64,000 nucleotides of DNA, from the NCBI GenBank assembly GCA_963693305.1, contig OY855905.1, positions 28,540,937 to 28,604,936 on the forward strand, given 5' to 3'. This document shows, piece by piece, positions 1-13,800 of the stretch. The notes under the pieces were generated by a model. It did not search any database. It saw only the letters and a program-made list of their open reading frames with translations, and was not told where the DNA came from. The translations under genes were made by a program, and so were the position numbers. The DNA is from Meandrina meandrites. Lineage: Eukaryota; Cnidaria; Anthozoa; Scleractinia; Meandrinidae. Every line of letters begins with the position of its first letter. The stretch's first letter is position 1.

Positions 1-590
1 TAGCAATGTGTACGATAAAACATGCAGCGTAGTAATCATGCAACCAAACCAAGATGGTTCAAAACTACATTGTAAGCTTATTAGACAGCGAACACGACCT
101 CCTAAATCACAAACTGTCACAATTCTTACACAAAAAAAACTGCTTAAAAATGTCTTAAACCGGCTCCCAATGAATTTGCTGAGTTGTAGTTTTGCCGCTG
201 TGATTCTCTTTGTTTTGGCGTGAGTTCATTTTGTTTAGCCACGAGTTCACTTTGTTCAGTGCCTTGAGTTGATCTTTTTGCCTTGACTGTTTTGAAGTAA
301 ATCAAAACAAATTTCTTCGCCTTCGTCAAAGTCCTTTTTACATTGAATAACCCTTAGAGTTATGAAAAGTCTTTGCACTAAAATTTGATGTGTGCGCCTA
401 CGTGTGTACGTGCATGAGGAGCCCAATAAAGTGCAGCGACATGTACCTATATGGGCAACCGTATATACGCTTAGAAATAGTGTGGCTACTTATAAATTGG
501 GAAACAGTGCAAACTCAAGCAAAAAAATAATAAATAGGAGCTCCGCTTTTAGGCCTCGGCCTAAAACTATATATACACCCAATAACACTG
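1..590. repeat. dispersed repeat family R1, 3' part
   Basis: The sequence closely matches 6735-7279 and 24640-25392. The shared features are CGATAAAACATGCAGCG near the left, CAATAAAGTGCAGCGACA, and a right end of GGAGCTCCGCTTTTAGGC followed by TATATAT. It has no coding capacity that I can see. It lies beyond the last recognised exon of the left fusion-gene copy. Confidence 0.7.
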
Positions 591-1000
591 CTCCCGTAAA
601 AATCGCATCTGATTGGCTGAAAGCAAAACAATTTTTTCCGAATTGTATCGCTAGCTGAAAAATTAAAAAATTATTTGTATCGCCCAGAGTTTCGCGGCTC
701 TGTTTCTAAGAAATCATCAAAGATCAATCTGAACATGAGTGAAATGACGAACGGCTCAATGAAATGATTACGTCTTGCGTGAAAAATTTAACCTGGAACA
801 GAAATGAAAGAACAAGAAGGCATTAAAGGTAAAATTTTAAGTAGTCTTTTCAATAAAAAGCTCACATTCATCGACTTTCAAAGCCAAGGTGAGCTAAACA
901 ACGCCGGAGGACGCCAGGCACATTCTCCACTCGTGTAACATGAAAATTTGCTCGATTCAGAGTCTCGTATATCTTTATGGTAGCATTATTATTAAAAAGA

Positions 1001-1143
1001 AATCGGTCTTTTTTCTCGAAATAATTAGGGATTAATTGTACGCGTGAACAGATTGGATTTCCAGGAGCCACTCGTGGAAATTAAACAAAAGTTCGATGTG
1101 TTCACGAGTACAATTAATCCTTAATTGTTTCGAGAACACACCG
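1001..1143. repeat. inverted duplication of about 50 bp arms next to exon 12 of the left copy
   Basis: The arm at about 1001-1052 is the reverse complement of about 1092-1143 with few mismatches (core GGATTAATTGTAC). The right arm matches the flank of exon 12 in the right copy, so the left arm is the added one. Confidence 0.65.
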
Positions 1144-1222
1144 TTTTCCTATACAAAATAGTCAAGATTCAGTCGCTTCCAGCAGGCATCGGTGAGAGGT
1201 GCTCAGGATAACGCGGGCTCAC

Positions 1223-4200
1223 CTGCAATGAAGGTGATTGGCAAATCCAGCCGTCCGATCTTTTCCAAGTAATCTGGAGATTTCAGGCGTTCTTTTGCGT
1301 CCACATCAGGTAAATAAATGTTTTCACCAGAATGCGACACGAATTTCTTCTCCTTTACTCCCAAGGTTAGATGTTCGATACATTTAGTGCTTATGTAACC
1401 AAAGAACTCGTGAATAGTTTCATGAGTTAAGGAATTCAGGTTAGCATGTTCCCAAAGAAGGCCGTAAATAAAGGTTATTCTGTTGAAAAAGTAAGCATTA
1501 GTCAGTTCGGCGAGAGAACATACCATGATGTTTCACAAAGTGTTGCGCAAGAACGCACGTTACAGTAGTATAGACCCCAAACCTCAGTTCATCGAGTAAA
1601 CAGTAAAAGTTGCCGCGCCAGTATAATTCAGGGCGCTGCCAGTTTGCCAAATTGCTCTTTTCTTCGTTCCTCGATTAACGAACTAAGCGAAACGATAGAC
1701 TGTTTGCAGCCAAACATTATAGACATTAAGAACTGAGATAAGTGTCTCCTGTGCGGAAGTTAACAAATGATTACAGTTGACCATAAAAGAAGTCTCTCAT
1801 TCTAATGGATAGAAAAGTAACAGTTGTCCGGCAAAATACTAATTTTCGGCCTCTTCTATCATTAGACACGTTAAGACAGGTTAAGGACGCCTACAGTTCA
1901 ATGTTTGTTGTTTTTTTTTTTCGGTAAGTTCAATGGTCTTCTAGAAGCTTCGATATTTTCTATGGAATCGATCAGTTAGGCTGCTCCAGATATGCAAAGT
2001 TAGCTGATGGATTTCTTCAGTTCAGATATGATGATCGACTGACAAAACAATTCTTGAGCAGGACTTCGAAAAGGAAAAAGCAAAAAAACATATTTGCATC
2101 CATGTAAACCTAAAAATAATAGTCTAGTTTTGTATTTACGGGAAACAGTTCACCTATGACAAACGTGATACTGGCATCTTTCCTTGTAAGAATTGAACAC
2201 ATTGCTGACATCCTTCACGAAAGCATTAAACAAGCGGTCCGTTAATTTCTCTGGACTCTCGGACGGGTCCAGTCCAGGAACTCCGATCATCTGGAGCGTT
2301 CCAGGAATGTAGATTCCTGTCTTTAGTTCGTTGTATTGTCCGGTAATTGGATTTACAGCCAATTGCGTGGAGATGATGTTTCTGATTTTTCCTGTCGTTC
2401 TGCCACTAAGAAGTGCTGCATAGTTTATCATAGACCCAACGCAATGTACTACCATTTGAAGAGTTTTCTGAAAGAAAGAAAGAAAATTCCCACTCAAACA
2501 CTTTATCGACCTCGATATCAGAAGTCAATGTGTATTCATATGTCGCTGAACATGCAAAAACGAAGTTTAATAAAACAGTATAGTGTACTATAAAGGCCGA
2601 TTATCAACATTATGCGTTTAATTTTTAATTGTATTTATTTTAAGAGGGACTTTTATATGGAGTATGCGTAGGGGAAATGATAATACTGAAAACGATTGGC
2701 GATACATTAAACCATTGACTCCCAGTCCCACCCGGAAAAATTCCCGGCTCTTTTACGGCATTTAACACAAACGTGCGAGTTGAAAAAAATAAACCATATG
2801 CGTACTAAATGCGGACAAATAGTTCCTTTTTGAAGGAAACTTTAGCTACAACTGGACACGCTGAAAGACCATTTTATGATTTGAAATGCTTATCAACCTG
2901 GATAAATTGATCCCAAACCAAACTTGAAGACGGAGAAAAAAATTTCTTCACCTCCGCCCGTCATGTTACAGTCAAACGCGCTGAACCGTAGCCACCCGAC
3001 TAAGTTTTTGACATCTTTTTGACAAGTTTTTGATTAGTTTGATGGCTTCCGGTTGCACAACGGTTTATACGAACGATCTGTGAAACGTTCAGTTTCAACT
3101 GGTTTTACAAACCCAGAAAACATTTCCTGTTCGAAAAGTTAAGTTTGACCAAATTTTTGTCGGCATAAAATTTATTTATCGCCAGTTAAACTTGGCATAA
3201 TCGCTCGCGCGAAGCGTTGTTTGAAACCCTTTCAAACTCCGACGTTTGAAGACGAATCATGCAACGGTTGATACCCCGCCTTCCATTTATCAAGGCATCT
3301 GATTGGTAGTTTAAAGCAACCGGAAGCCGTAAAACTCATCAAAGTAATCAAAAACTTGTCAAAAAGATGTCAAAAACTTTGTTGGGTGGCTACGGTTGAA
3401 TGCGTTTGACTGTAACAACTCGCAAAAGCACGAACTCTTTGTACAAAATATAACACTAGCTCAAAACACTCTGGTGAAAGTTAGGTTTTTCATTCTGTAC
3501 ATCTGTCACTGACATTAATTTAACCACATGTGGTATTATCTTGGTGCAGAAAAGCGGTAATTGGGGATAATAAAGTTATTTGCCAATCATGGTGCCATGA
3601 GATAGCGCAAAACCGCTTGCAAAACTACTGAATTCCTTCCACAAAATTAATACTCATATGGCTTTTCATGCTTTCCATCACTATAACTAATAATAAAAAT
3701 GCTCGTTTGCATTTTCTGAAGTACTGCCTGTAGTAAATCTTTACATATAAGCAACGCGACGGTAAGTCGGCCGCAAGAGATGTGTATCAGATGACACCAT
3801 GTGCTTTTCAGATCAATTCGCTTCAAAAGCCTGAAATTCCAAACGTTAACTGGACAAATGAAAGAAACTTGAAAGAAGTTTTGTTTAAGATTAATTCTCA
3901 TTGCAAGATGTAGCTACTATTGTATTCAAAAGCTTCAAAATTCTGCATATTTTTGAAGCCGTGAGATCCTGCATTATTCACGCTAAAGCGTAAGTTTAAT
4001 TTTAGCCGACGGCTTTTTGCAGTCCATTTTTCACTCAGTGGCTTTACTGATCCTTCTAAAAATTCCATTCAAGTTCAAAGCAATATTGTACATTACCATT
4101 TTCCTTTCTAAAATCTTGGGAAGTTGCATTAAGTCGTGATCAAGTCCGTGAATTGTAGTCAAGAACACATTGGTGTGCCATAACATAAGGTCTTCTTGGC

Positions 4201-7200
4201 CGCGAAATGAAAAGTACATTTCTCACCGGAACGGTTTTAGCACATTGTACTCCATGATCCACTTAAAAATTGACCTGTGTTTCTTCATTTCATTTATATC
4301 TTTAAAATGGAGTTCTCCGTGCTCAGAATGAAGAAGTTTGTAAATACGTGCCGCGAGGCGCCATGTTCCTCTTGTACATTTCGTTACCGGGAAATATTGC
4401 ATGACGAGCTAAAAATACTTCTTTCAATGAAGACGACAGACAGACGACATGTGGACGACTTGTAACAATAGAAAATCGCATTGGCCAATATCCTCCGATT
4501 CGTTAAAACTAAGCCATTCAATCGATGAATGGCAGAGATCTTTGAAAAATACCTACCTTTAATTTACAAAAGGCTAGACAGCCTAGATGACGAGCGACGC
4601 GTGAAAATAACACTTTGGGATCGAGAAGTGCTGACGCATTCTTATCTTATCACCCACGGCGAAAAGTGTTCCCTTGAGAAATTAAACTATTCCCTTGCGA
4701 AATTCAACCAGTCCCTTGAAACTTTGCAAACATTTGGTAAGAGAGTGCCATCAATGCCCACTAATCTTCTATTTTACTTGTAAACAAGCCAAATTAAATA
4801 GTCGAAGAAAGGAGACAATTTCGGTTCAAGGAGCTATGTCACTGATGATAAATGTTGGAAAAGTTGGCATAAATTTTTCAAGCATGTAAATTCAATCTTC
4901 CTCATGATCATTCGTAGCCATCCTTGTGTTTTCTCACTTAATCATTATTTCTTTAGTCAGTTTTTCTACCTTGGTAAATTAAATTTGAAGACAATTTTAT
5001 AGCGGAGCTCCTGCGCGCGAAGCGCGCCAGCGGAGCACCATGGGTAAGGAGTTTTGGTAAACCCATGAGGCCTAGAAAATTTTGTGCGTACTCCCGCCCG
5101 CCCGCCCACCCGCGCCTACAGACTTGCGGGGAGGGGGAGGGGAGTCCCAAGGCAGCCCGACCGTGGGTGGGGGAAGAAGAATAGGCTGAGGGAGATGGGA
5201 GCAGATAAATGCCATCTCTACTAAACAGGGCTTACAACTCTGACATCCATGTTATGGTCAATTGACAGCTGTCAAAACAAGATATCCGCTGACCAGTATC
5301 ACGTGGTCGTATCGCGGGCTCACATGTGGGGCTCATCGAGGTCACGTGTTTTTGTGAAGTTGACCGCTGACCAGATGATGGTTTTCTAGTTGATCGCGGG
5401 CTCAAGTCCTAGTTTTTTTACAATTTTTTTGATCATCGAGACGATCATCGCGTTAATTCAGATTTAAATAAAGGGCAAAGTTAATAGCCGAGGAGCTCAG
5501 CTTTTATTCTTGGCTATATCCAGTTTTTTCTCATGTTAAAAAAATGATCTGGACATTTTATTTCAACTTAAACGAAGTGATTGTATGAAAAGGCGGTAAA
5601 CTCGTTTGCACGTTGTTCACTGCTAAATGGAAAGACGGGAAGAAAGCGTGCTGGAGGACATAGATTTTCGCGAATATTTCTCGCTTTATTTACTTATCTA
5701 CAGCATGGAAACTTATGCCAAGTGATTTAGGATAACTTCTTAACGGGAAGATGCGAAATAGTTGTTGACCTGAACATGATATATCAGAATACGAGTCAAA
5801 AACAGCGAGAGTTGAAGCACTCTCTTCGGTTCCTGCGGCTGACCAAGACTGGAAAATTAACTGAGCTAATATAAAAGTGTGCCCAGACCCGGTCAAGTTG
5901 ACTGAAGTGGCGGATAAAAGACTGTTAAAAGCTACACCGAAAGGAAGAAAGATATTGATCTTCGCTGACTTCGCTGATAATTCAAATTATGTATATGTCC
6001 GTGGTGTGAGATTATTACCAACATTGGACGAAACTACCGTTTTCGTTGCTTGGTCTCCGATGTTATTTGGCTGGTTTGAAAGCTTTGCCCTGCAGAATTT
6101 ACAAGCCTTCTCAAAATATGAGGTAACAATCGTAAATGTAAACATTTTGTTATGAGAATCTGTTTATACTTCATTTATGTGCGAATTCGATGTTGTGTCG
6201 GTTTTCAGATCTTCCCGTCAATTATAAGCTTAAATTTCGTTAAAACGGCTGCTTTAAAACCTCTTAGAATTTATCACTTTTTTACACTTTTGCCTATTAA
6301 ATGTTTCGTTTTAAATATTGTGTTTTTTTTAGTTAGTGCAGTTAACTGTGAGATTCATCGTTGGATTTTGAAAAGAATATTCAATTATTGAGCTACACGG
6401 ATCAAAAACATGATTTCGCGCGCTGCATCCCACAAACAAATCAAAGCAAAAAACGAGTAAACCTTCGGCAACGATACTTTACACCAACGATTAAACGATT
6501 TATTATCCAACTGCTCTATTTCACTCGCTTGCATTTTTGTCATTTTGGTGAGCGTGTTGAAATCTCCTACCCGTGATAAAATTTTAGATTCATAAACTAA
6601 TATTTACGCCGGTTTTTATATTGCGAGTTGCCTGTGCTTGGGTGAGTGAGTTCAGACTTTTCCCAACGTACATTTGCCTGTTAGAAACGAAGGAAATTCA
6701 TTCACTTCTCTGCATAAAATTCTCTTGGGTATTTAGCAATGTGCACGATAAAACATGCAGCGTAGTAATCATGCAACCAAACCAAGATGGTACAAAATTA
6801 CATTGTAAGCTTATTAGACAGCGACCACCACTTCGTAAATCACAATCTGTCACAATTCTTACACAAAAAACTGCTTAAAATGACTTAACCCGGCTCCCAA
6901 TGAATTTGCTGAGTTAGTTTTTCCGCTGTGATTTTCTTTGTTGTGGCGTGAGTTCATTTTGTTTAGCCGCGAGTTCACTTTGTTCAGTGCCTTTAGTTGA
7001 TCTTTTTGCCTCGAGTTGAACTTTTTGCCTTGACAGTTTTGAAGTAAATCAAAACAAATTTCTTCGCCTTCATCAAGGTCCTTTATACATTGAATAGCCC
7101 TTAGAGTTATGAAAAGTCTTTACACTAAAATTTAATGTATGCGCCTACGTGCGTACGTGCATGAGGAACCCAATAAAGTGCAGCGACATGTACCTATATT

Positions 7201-7769
7201 TTGGGAAACAGTGCAAACTCGAGCAAAAGAATAATAAATGGGAGCTCCGCTTTTAGGCCTGCCTAAATCTATATATTACATTTCAAAAATAACTTAACTA
7301 TAGACCCTTTAATTTAGGCGGCATTGCTTGTGATTTTATTTATTTATTTTTTAATTTTCTGACCTGTTTTGTTATTTCCAGTACTTTGTCGATCAGCGCA
7401 GAGCAGTCATATTTAGCGCAGTCGTCCAATGTGTAGTCATTATACACGGCCCAGGGCAGCTCACATGACGCTCGCCAATCAGCTAACCATACATCATACC
7501 TAATGAAGGTTATAACAGTGTTTTCTTTTTAATTTTTTAATTTGCACATGATGGCTAGTTATACCGGCTAGCTAAGATTTTCAGTTCATTTTCATTTTGA
7601 CCGAAAAAAATTGAATGTATAAATGTTGTCGCATGGACGGTTGCTGTTTTTGGCAAATACCAATTCGTAAGATCTTGATGCCATAACGATATACGTCATG
7701 TTATTAGCATCATTAGCCGGCGATAACGTCTGGCTCTGGGTCAGATAGGATTATCGTGTGTAGCTCTGT

Positions 7770-7800
<31 letters not shown>

Positions 7801-10800
7801 GGGACTCCCTTACATAAGCTATATAGGTATGTGCAGCCCCAATAGGTATGGTTTTCGAGCCGTTTTGGTCTGAAAGAGGGTATAGATTTTGACCATTTTG
7901 GTTTGAAATAGGGTATAGTTTGTGCACACTGGTAAGTCTGGTCACCACTTTTCGGGAGAAAGTATTTCTAACGTTGTTAATCAATTTGACGGTTAAAAAA
8001 CGTGTTTTTTCGAGTAAATTCAGTATATTAAGGGTTAAGAAGAGCGATTTTAAAATGTTGAGGCGATTTATTGATATTAAGGATTTTGAGGCCCGTGTAA
8101 AACTTTTAGCTAAACCGAAGCAGTTCTTAGTTACTATCTGGTCTGAAATAGGGTGTGTATTCATGAAGGAATCTTTGTTGGTTGTTTACTAGCTCCACGG
8201 GTAAAACAAAAATAATATCAGTTTAGGTTATTTCACACGCCCCCCGGCATAGAACCATGAAATTCAACATTTAAGCCCACTCCTGAAATCTGAAATCAGA
8301 ATTATGTTTTACATGTAAAGTAAGTGAAGCGAGAATTACACCAGGTTTCTTGCCAAAAATAAAATTTAATAAAAATAGAGCTGGTCGATTGCAACTATAA
8401 AAATGTTCGATGTTAATCGGGTTCACCTTACCTGTGTTGCACTAGGTATTCAGTCATGTTGGTCTCAACAGTGTCAAGATTAAATAGCCCGCTGCTCATT
8501 CCAATGCCATGAAACATGATAACGGGTCCTTTCGTTCCTCCTTCATATCGTGTCAGTTTTAACTCGACCTGTAAAGCAAAACAGATCAATCTCGCAACTA
8601 GCGATTGACATTTCATTTCACTTTTTCCAAGGCACATTTTTTGACATTCCGCATTACTCTCAGCTTGCCGGAGTTTCTTAAATTTGGTTGTATCTATCAA
8701 TAGCATTATTTTAAAATATAAAACGGTTCCTTTAAGAAAATGTCTTACCGAGGGAGAGACAAAACAGCCAATGCTGAAAATTTCAACCCGCATAATGAAG
8801 CAACTTATCCGGGTATTCAATGGAGATCGTTCCGGTTCCACAACGTCTCCAACAGAAAATAACTTGCTTGTAAATGTTAAGCTACAAAATTTTGCTACAG
8901 CGGCTGCTACTGATTCTGTGCTTCTCTGTCCTTGCTCGTTTTATCAGATGAGTCACATGTATGCTAGAATTATTTTCGTGAGTGAGCCATAGCTACTGAT
9001 ATCGTGTCGACATGTGTGAACATCATGTTGACAGGTTCGTACCTTGTCTTCTGTGATACATTTGTGCACCACTGGGGTGGTCCCGTTCAACTGCAGGGGT
9101 CGCTTCTTCCTGATAGGAGCACTGGGATTCAGCAAGTAATCCTTTGACGTCACAGGGCCGTACGTTTTCCAGATGTTTCTCACAAAGAACGAGCCAAATC
9201 GTGAAATCCATTTCAATTTTTTCAATCCGCTTTTGGTGTTTGTCACTTCCAGCGTTGCCAGTTGCCTTGCAAAGTTTGGCAGCGAAATGAATAATTTCGC
9301 TCTTCCCACAGGATTTCCTCGGAACTTTGTGCCAGAGTAGATCGTAACAAACATAGTCGTTGTGTCGCTCAATCCAATCTCTCCAGCATGATCTTTATGG
9401 ATTAACTTGACGCCCTGGAACGCAAACTGTTGTCCTCTGTGACCCGTGAGAATCATGTTGTACACCATTTCTTTCGTCTCCACATGGTCGGTGCTTTCAC
9501 TGAACAGCTTAAACTCGCCTGTTGAATTTAAATAGTACATTATCCCTCCCGCTGACTTATTAGCATTAAGGTATGGGTAGCCCCTCCCTGTCGCAAAACA
9601 ACAAAGGAGTAGCACGGTTTGCTAATAAGTCAACCGGAAAGGCAGGGTTGGGGGGGCGGGGCGACTTTCTCTCAAGCTGACCGTTACGAACTGACACTTT
9701 GCATATATTAACACAGTCTTATATAATGCTAATTACGTCATCATGAGTGATCATGAATATTCAATGGGATTTGAATAGTACATTATCCCTCCCGCTGACT
9801 TATTAGCATTAAGGTATGGGTAGCCCCTCCCTGTCTCATACCATAATCGAGTATCCCTCCTACGGAACTTATATAATACTCTCAAGTACATCCCCACTGA
9901 CGCTAATCGCTGCCTGACCTTCCCAATCCTCAAAACTAATTCCCTCCCCTTATCCAGGCCGCAATTATCCAAACCAAAAAACATTATGCTCAGTATTTAT
10001 TCCGAAGCCTTACTGTTACAAAAGTACCACTACAAAGAGTTTCCTGAGTATCCAGTAATCATGTCGAAGGCTCGCGTGAAACCCGTAAGTTCATTTTGTC
10101 TACGATAAAGTTCAGCCAAGTCCAATGGGAGCTCCGCCAAAGAATCGCCAGCCCCTCCGGTTTGTAATACCCGCTCCATTCTGAGGTAGTGACGTGCAGT
10201 ACTTGGAGTTTTCCAACCAACATGGTCCATAACGGTTTGCAAATCCACCCCAGACATTGCTAACGAGATCGCACAGCCACTCCGCAATCCATGCAATGTA
10301 ATCCTACGGCTACCAAACACCAGAGGGAGTTCCCGAACATAGGTGGACAAACGACTTTGCGCTGCTGACGAATCCAATGGTCCTATGGCTACCTCCCCGG
10401 AAGGCGTTGTTGGACGAAACAAGTAACCTTGTCGTAGCGAAATACCCAGCAATTCACTCACTGAGATGTAAACTTCAATAGCCGTGACTGGGCAGAGCGA
10501 GAGGTCTTTGGTGTAACGTTTTAAAGGAAATAAATTGGAGGAGCCATCACGCAGGGTCTTGGTTAACACATGGTTAAAAAGTAAACCCTCCTTTCGAGGA
10601 AAATATAGTAATTCCTGAGTTTTAACTCTACCGAGATCGCCTGCCCTGTCCCCAGCGAAAAATAAAGTCTTGAAGAAGGCCTGGTCCCGAGTTAAAACGA
10701 AGAGTTGAGACGAAGAAGGATCATGTTTAGTGATACAACTCCCAATATGTGCTGCTACAGCTGCAAGGTCCGAGATAAAGAAGGGACCAGCTTGAGTAGG

Positions 10801-13800
10801 CAGGACTCTTGATTCTAGTTGTTCGACTCTTACAGCCGCTAAATACTGGGTTTCCATAACCCGGCATAGACGACTCTTACAGCCGCTAATGTCTCGTTTT
10901 GGGGCTAAACTACATAAGAAAGTTGTCAATTCTTTCTCTAAACTCGACTTCTGCTTTGTATAAGCGGTGGAAGCCTGTCTATCTCTAAGCTCTCTTTTCC
11001 TCCTCTCGATGTGACTGAGATCTATGGGGGCTTTCAGAGGTGACAAGGCCGTCGTAGGAACCGTGTTACGTTCATATCCACACCGCTGGCAAAAACGGAA
11101 GTTCTCGTCGTTCGGATAACAACATTTGGGGCAGCTCACCGAAGGCACAAATAACTTCGGCACTTTAGGCGAAGGCTGCAACGAAAAGGGGCAAGCAAAA
11201 AAAAAAAGTTTTGGTTAAAATTTCTCTTTGTTTTGTTTTGTTTTGTTTTTTTTTTCTTTACTAAAATCTATCCACACGGAAAGCCCATAAATCCCAAGGT
11301 AATGAACACGGCATGAAGCCATGCTTCGTCGGGCAGAGGATAGCGTTATTTGATCCTCGACGAGCCAATAGTATTTCCCTGGACGACATTGCCCTAACCA
11401 TTGGCCACCAACAAAGGTAAAGGGGACAAACATGGCACGACCATGGTCGAAACCGCTCTCTGTGACAACAGGAAGCGAAGTAACGGGGGTATCATGGAAA
11501 GAGGAGGAAACACGTAGGCATTGATGATGACCCCGTCACAACATGTCAAATCCTGATTAAAGACGTTAACTCCTGCAGATCCAGGTGTAGGGTAAGGCGT
11601 GAAATGGCGCAACGGGGATCCCTGTTGACTCCGTTGGACATTAGAATCTAACGCCATCAAGTCTAAGTTGTAACCAGACGAACCTCCAAAGTTGGACTCA
11701 ACCACATCCCAGCAGTGTCTGGACAACATTGAGTCCGATTTGGACAAGGTGCGCGAGAAAGAATCAGCAGGATTTTTTCCGAGGGGACATAGGAAAGTTC
11801 TAACAAGATATTTCTCTTCGTCACCAGCTGAAAGATATGCTTGGCCTCCTTATTCAACTCTCTTGAGCGGCCAGCACGCCCCGTCCAAGTGTGAATCGCT
11901 GCCTGGTTATCCACCTGCACGTCAACGCGACAGTCCCGAATATCTGAAGGCAAAGATTCCAAGACTTTGGCTATCGCCCACATTTCCTTGACATTGATGT
12001 TTACTATCGCCAAATCTGACTCCCAAAAGTCTCCAAGAACCACATCCTCAGGTCGATAATGAATGACACCAGACCAGCGTGACAAAGAAGCATCCGTCGA
12101 AACTGACAAGGCCCAGTGTTTCTCATCCCTCCAAGGAATGTGACCATCCCAGTCATCCAAAAATTTCCAAAATTCCAATTCTTCACGAAGTCCTGCCGTT
12201 AGATCAATTTCTCCCTTCATAGAGGACCTTCCAATCGCATGCGCCATCTCTCGGATGTAAAATTTAGACCCTGGGAAGGCTAGCGAGAAAGATATACACT
12301 TTGCCATTAACTTCTGTAAAGTTTTCAAAGGAATTGAGGATTTGTGATCCAGGACGCTCTCTCTTAGATTTGCGAATTTCTTCCTCTTATCCTCTGGAAT
12401 CAAAAAGGCTTGCAATGTAGAATCTACCAGCATCCCCAAGTAAAGGATACGCGTCACCGGGACCAAAGTGCACTTCTTAAGGCCTAGAAAATAGCCCAAA
12501 TGGGTCAGAACTTTACACACTACGTATAAAGCGGCTTCCGCCGACCTGTAGCTGTATTCTGAGTTCCGCTGTCCCACCGGACGCGACCAAAAACCCTTCT
12601 TTGTAAACAGCTCACCGTTGAGACGATCATCAATGTAAAGGGAGCAACCAATCCCTTTTTGTCTAAAGAAGTTGGTTGCAACGAGGCCAATTGTCTGGTA
12701 TACATATGGGGAGTTCTTCCACCCAAAGGGCAAGGTGGTACAAACCCACCACAAGCCTCCCCATTCGATTCCAAAGTATTCAGTCGATTCTTTGGTGAGA
12801 AGCACATGGTCATACCCTATACGCAAAACGTGGCACATCAATTAACTTATCGAGGGAAAAGGGTGTGTCCTTCATCCAAAGATTGAGAAATCGTGCATCG
12901 ATGCATAATCTAGGCTTTACTGGTTCCACTGTGATTGGAAGGACTATATGGGAAGGCGCCACTTCTCCAACTTTACCCCATATTGTTACTGCCCCTGAAT
13001 TAAGTCTCTGATTCAAGGTCTCGGTGATAAAATCAGCAAATTTCTTGCAAGATGGGTGATTTTGAACGCCTTTGGAGGAGGCCTTGGACAGTCATATTTC
13101 ACTCCCTTGAAACGTCCTTTGAATGAACGAATAAAGGCTCTAACGTCGACCCCTTTTGAGATCCACTCGTTTACTTCCACTTCCCTGATATAGCCAGCCG
13201 AAACAATCTTCCAAAGGTCCGGGTGCGCATGGATCTCCCCTGCCCTGAACGATTCGGGGTCCCGAAGTGAGAGATTCTCAACTAAAGGCCTAACATCGCC
13301 TGCTAGAACCTTGTCAATGTCTTCCAAAAGCTCAGCCGTGCTTGTCATCCCTTCTGAACTCGGGGTCCCACTAGGTGATACCCACTTCACTTCTCCCCGC
13401 AATAGGTTTTTCCCCCTTTCCAGAACAACAGAATCCTCCGTCATATACTTGGCCTTTTTCCTGGGCTGAAACAGCACAAAATGAGCGTATAAACAGACTG
13501 GACCAAGAAAAATAAGGGGGAGGTACAAAATAGGCGACACTGGAAACCCCACCCCAGCGGGAACCCGAGATCAGATGAGATGACAACCACTGCCCGACAA
13601 ATCGAGCAACAAGGGAATGTCCTGTAAGACAAAACACTTGCGGTGTCATCCACCTAGACCCGGTAAGACGAGAAAATGGAGAAGAGGGCCGGCTCATGTA
13701 GATACCCAGCGATTTAAACCCTCTATAACAATAATTCATAAATCGAGAAAACAGTAAGTATGCGATTTATTATATCAGGGACATGACAACAAAAAGCAGA

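Noticed and set aside
7751..8192. Opposing frames of 90-137 codons near the G-run
   Set aside because: They include the TG/G simple tract and an interspersed repeat within intron 9. No domain and no counterpart in the right copy.
9519..9534. Retrotransposon insertion inside coding sequence of exon 8
   Set aside because: An open frame continues into this segment, but phase from exon 7 requires the AACAG acceptor at 9519-9520, so the insertion is intronic.
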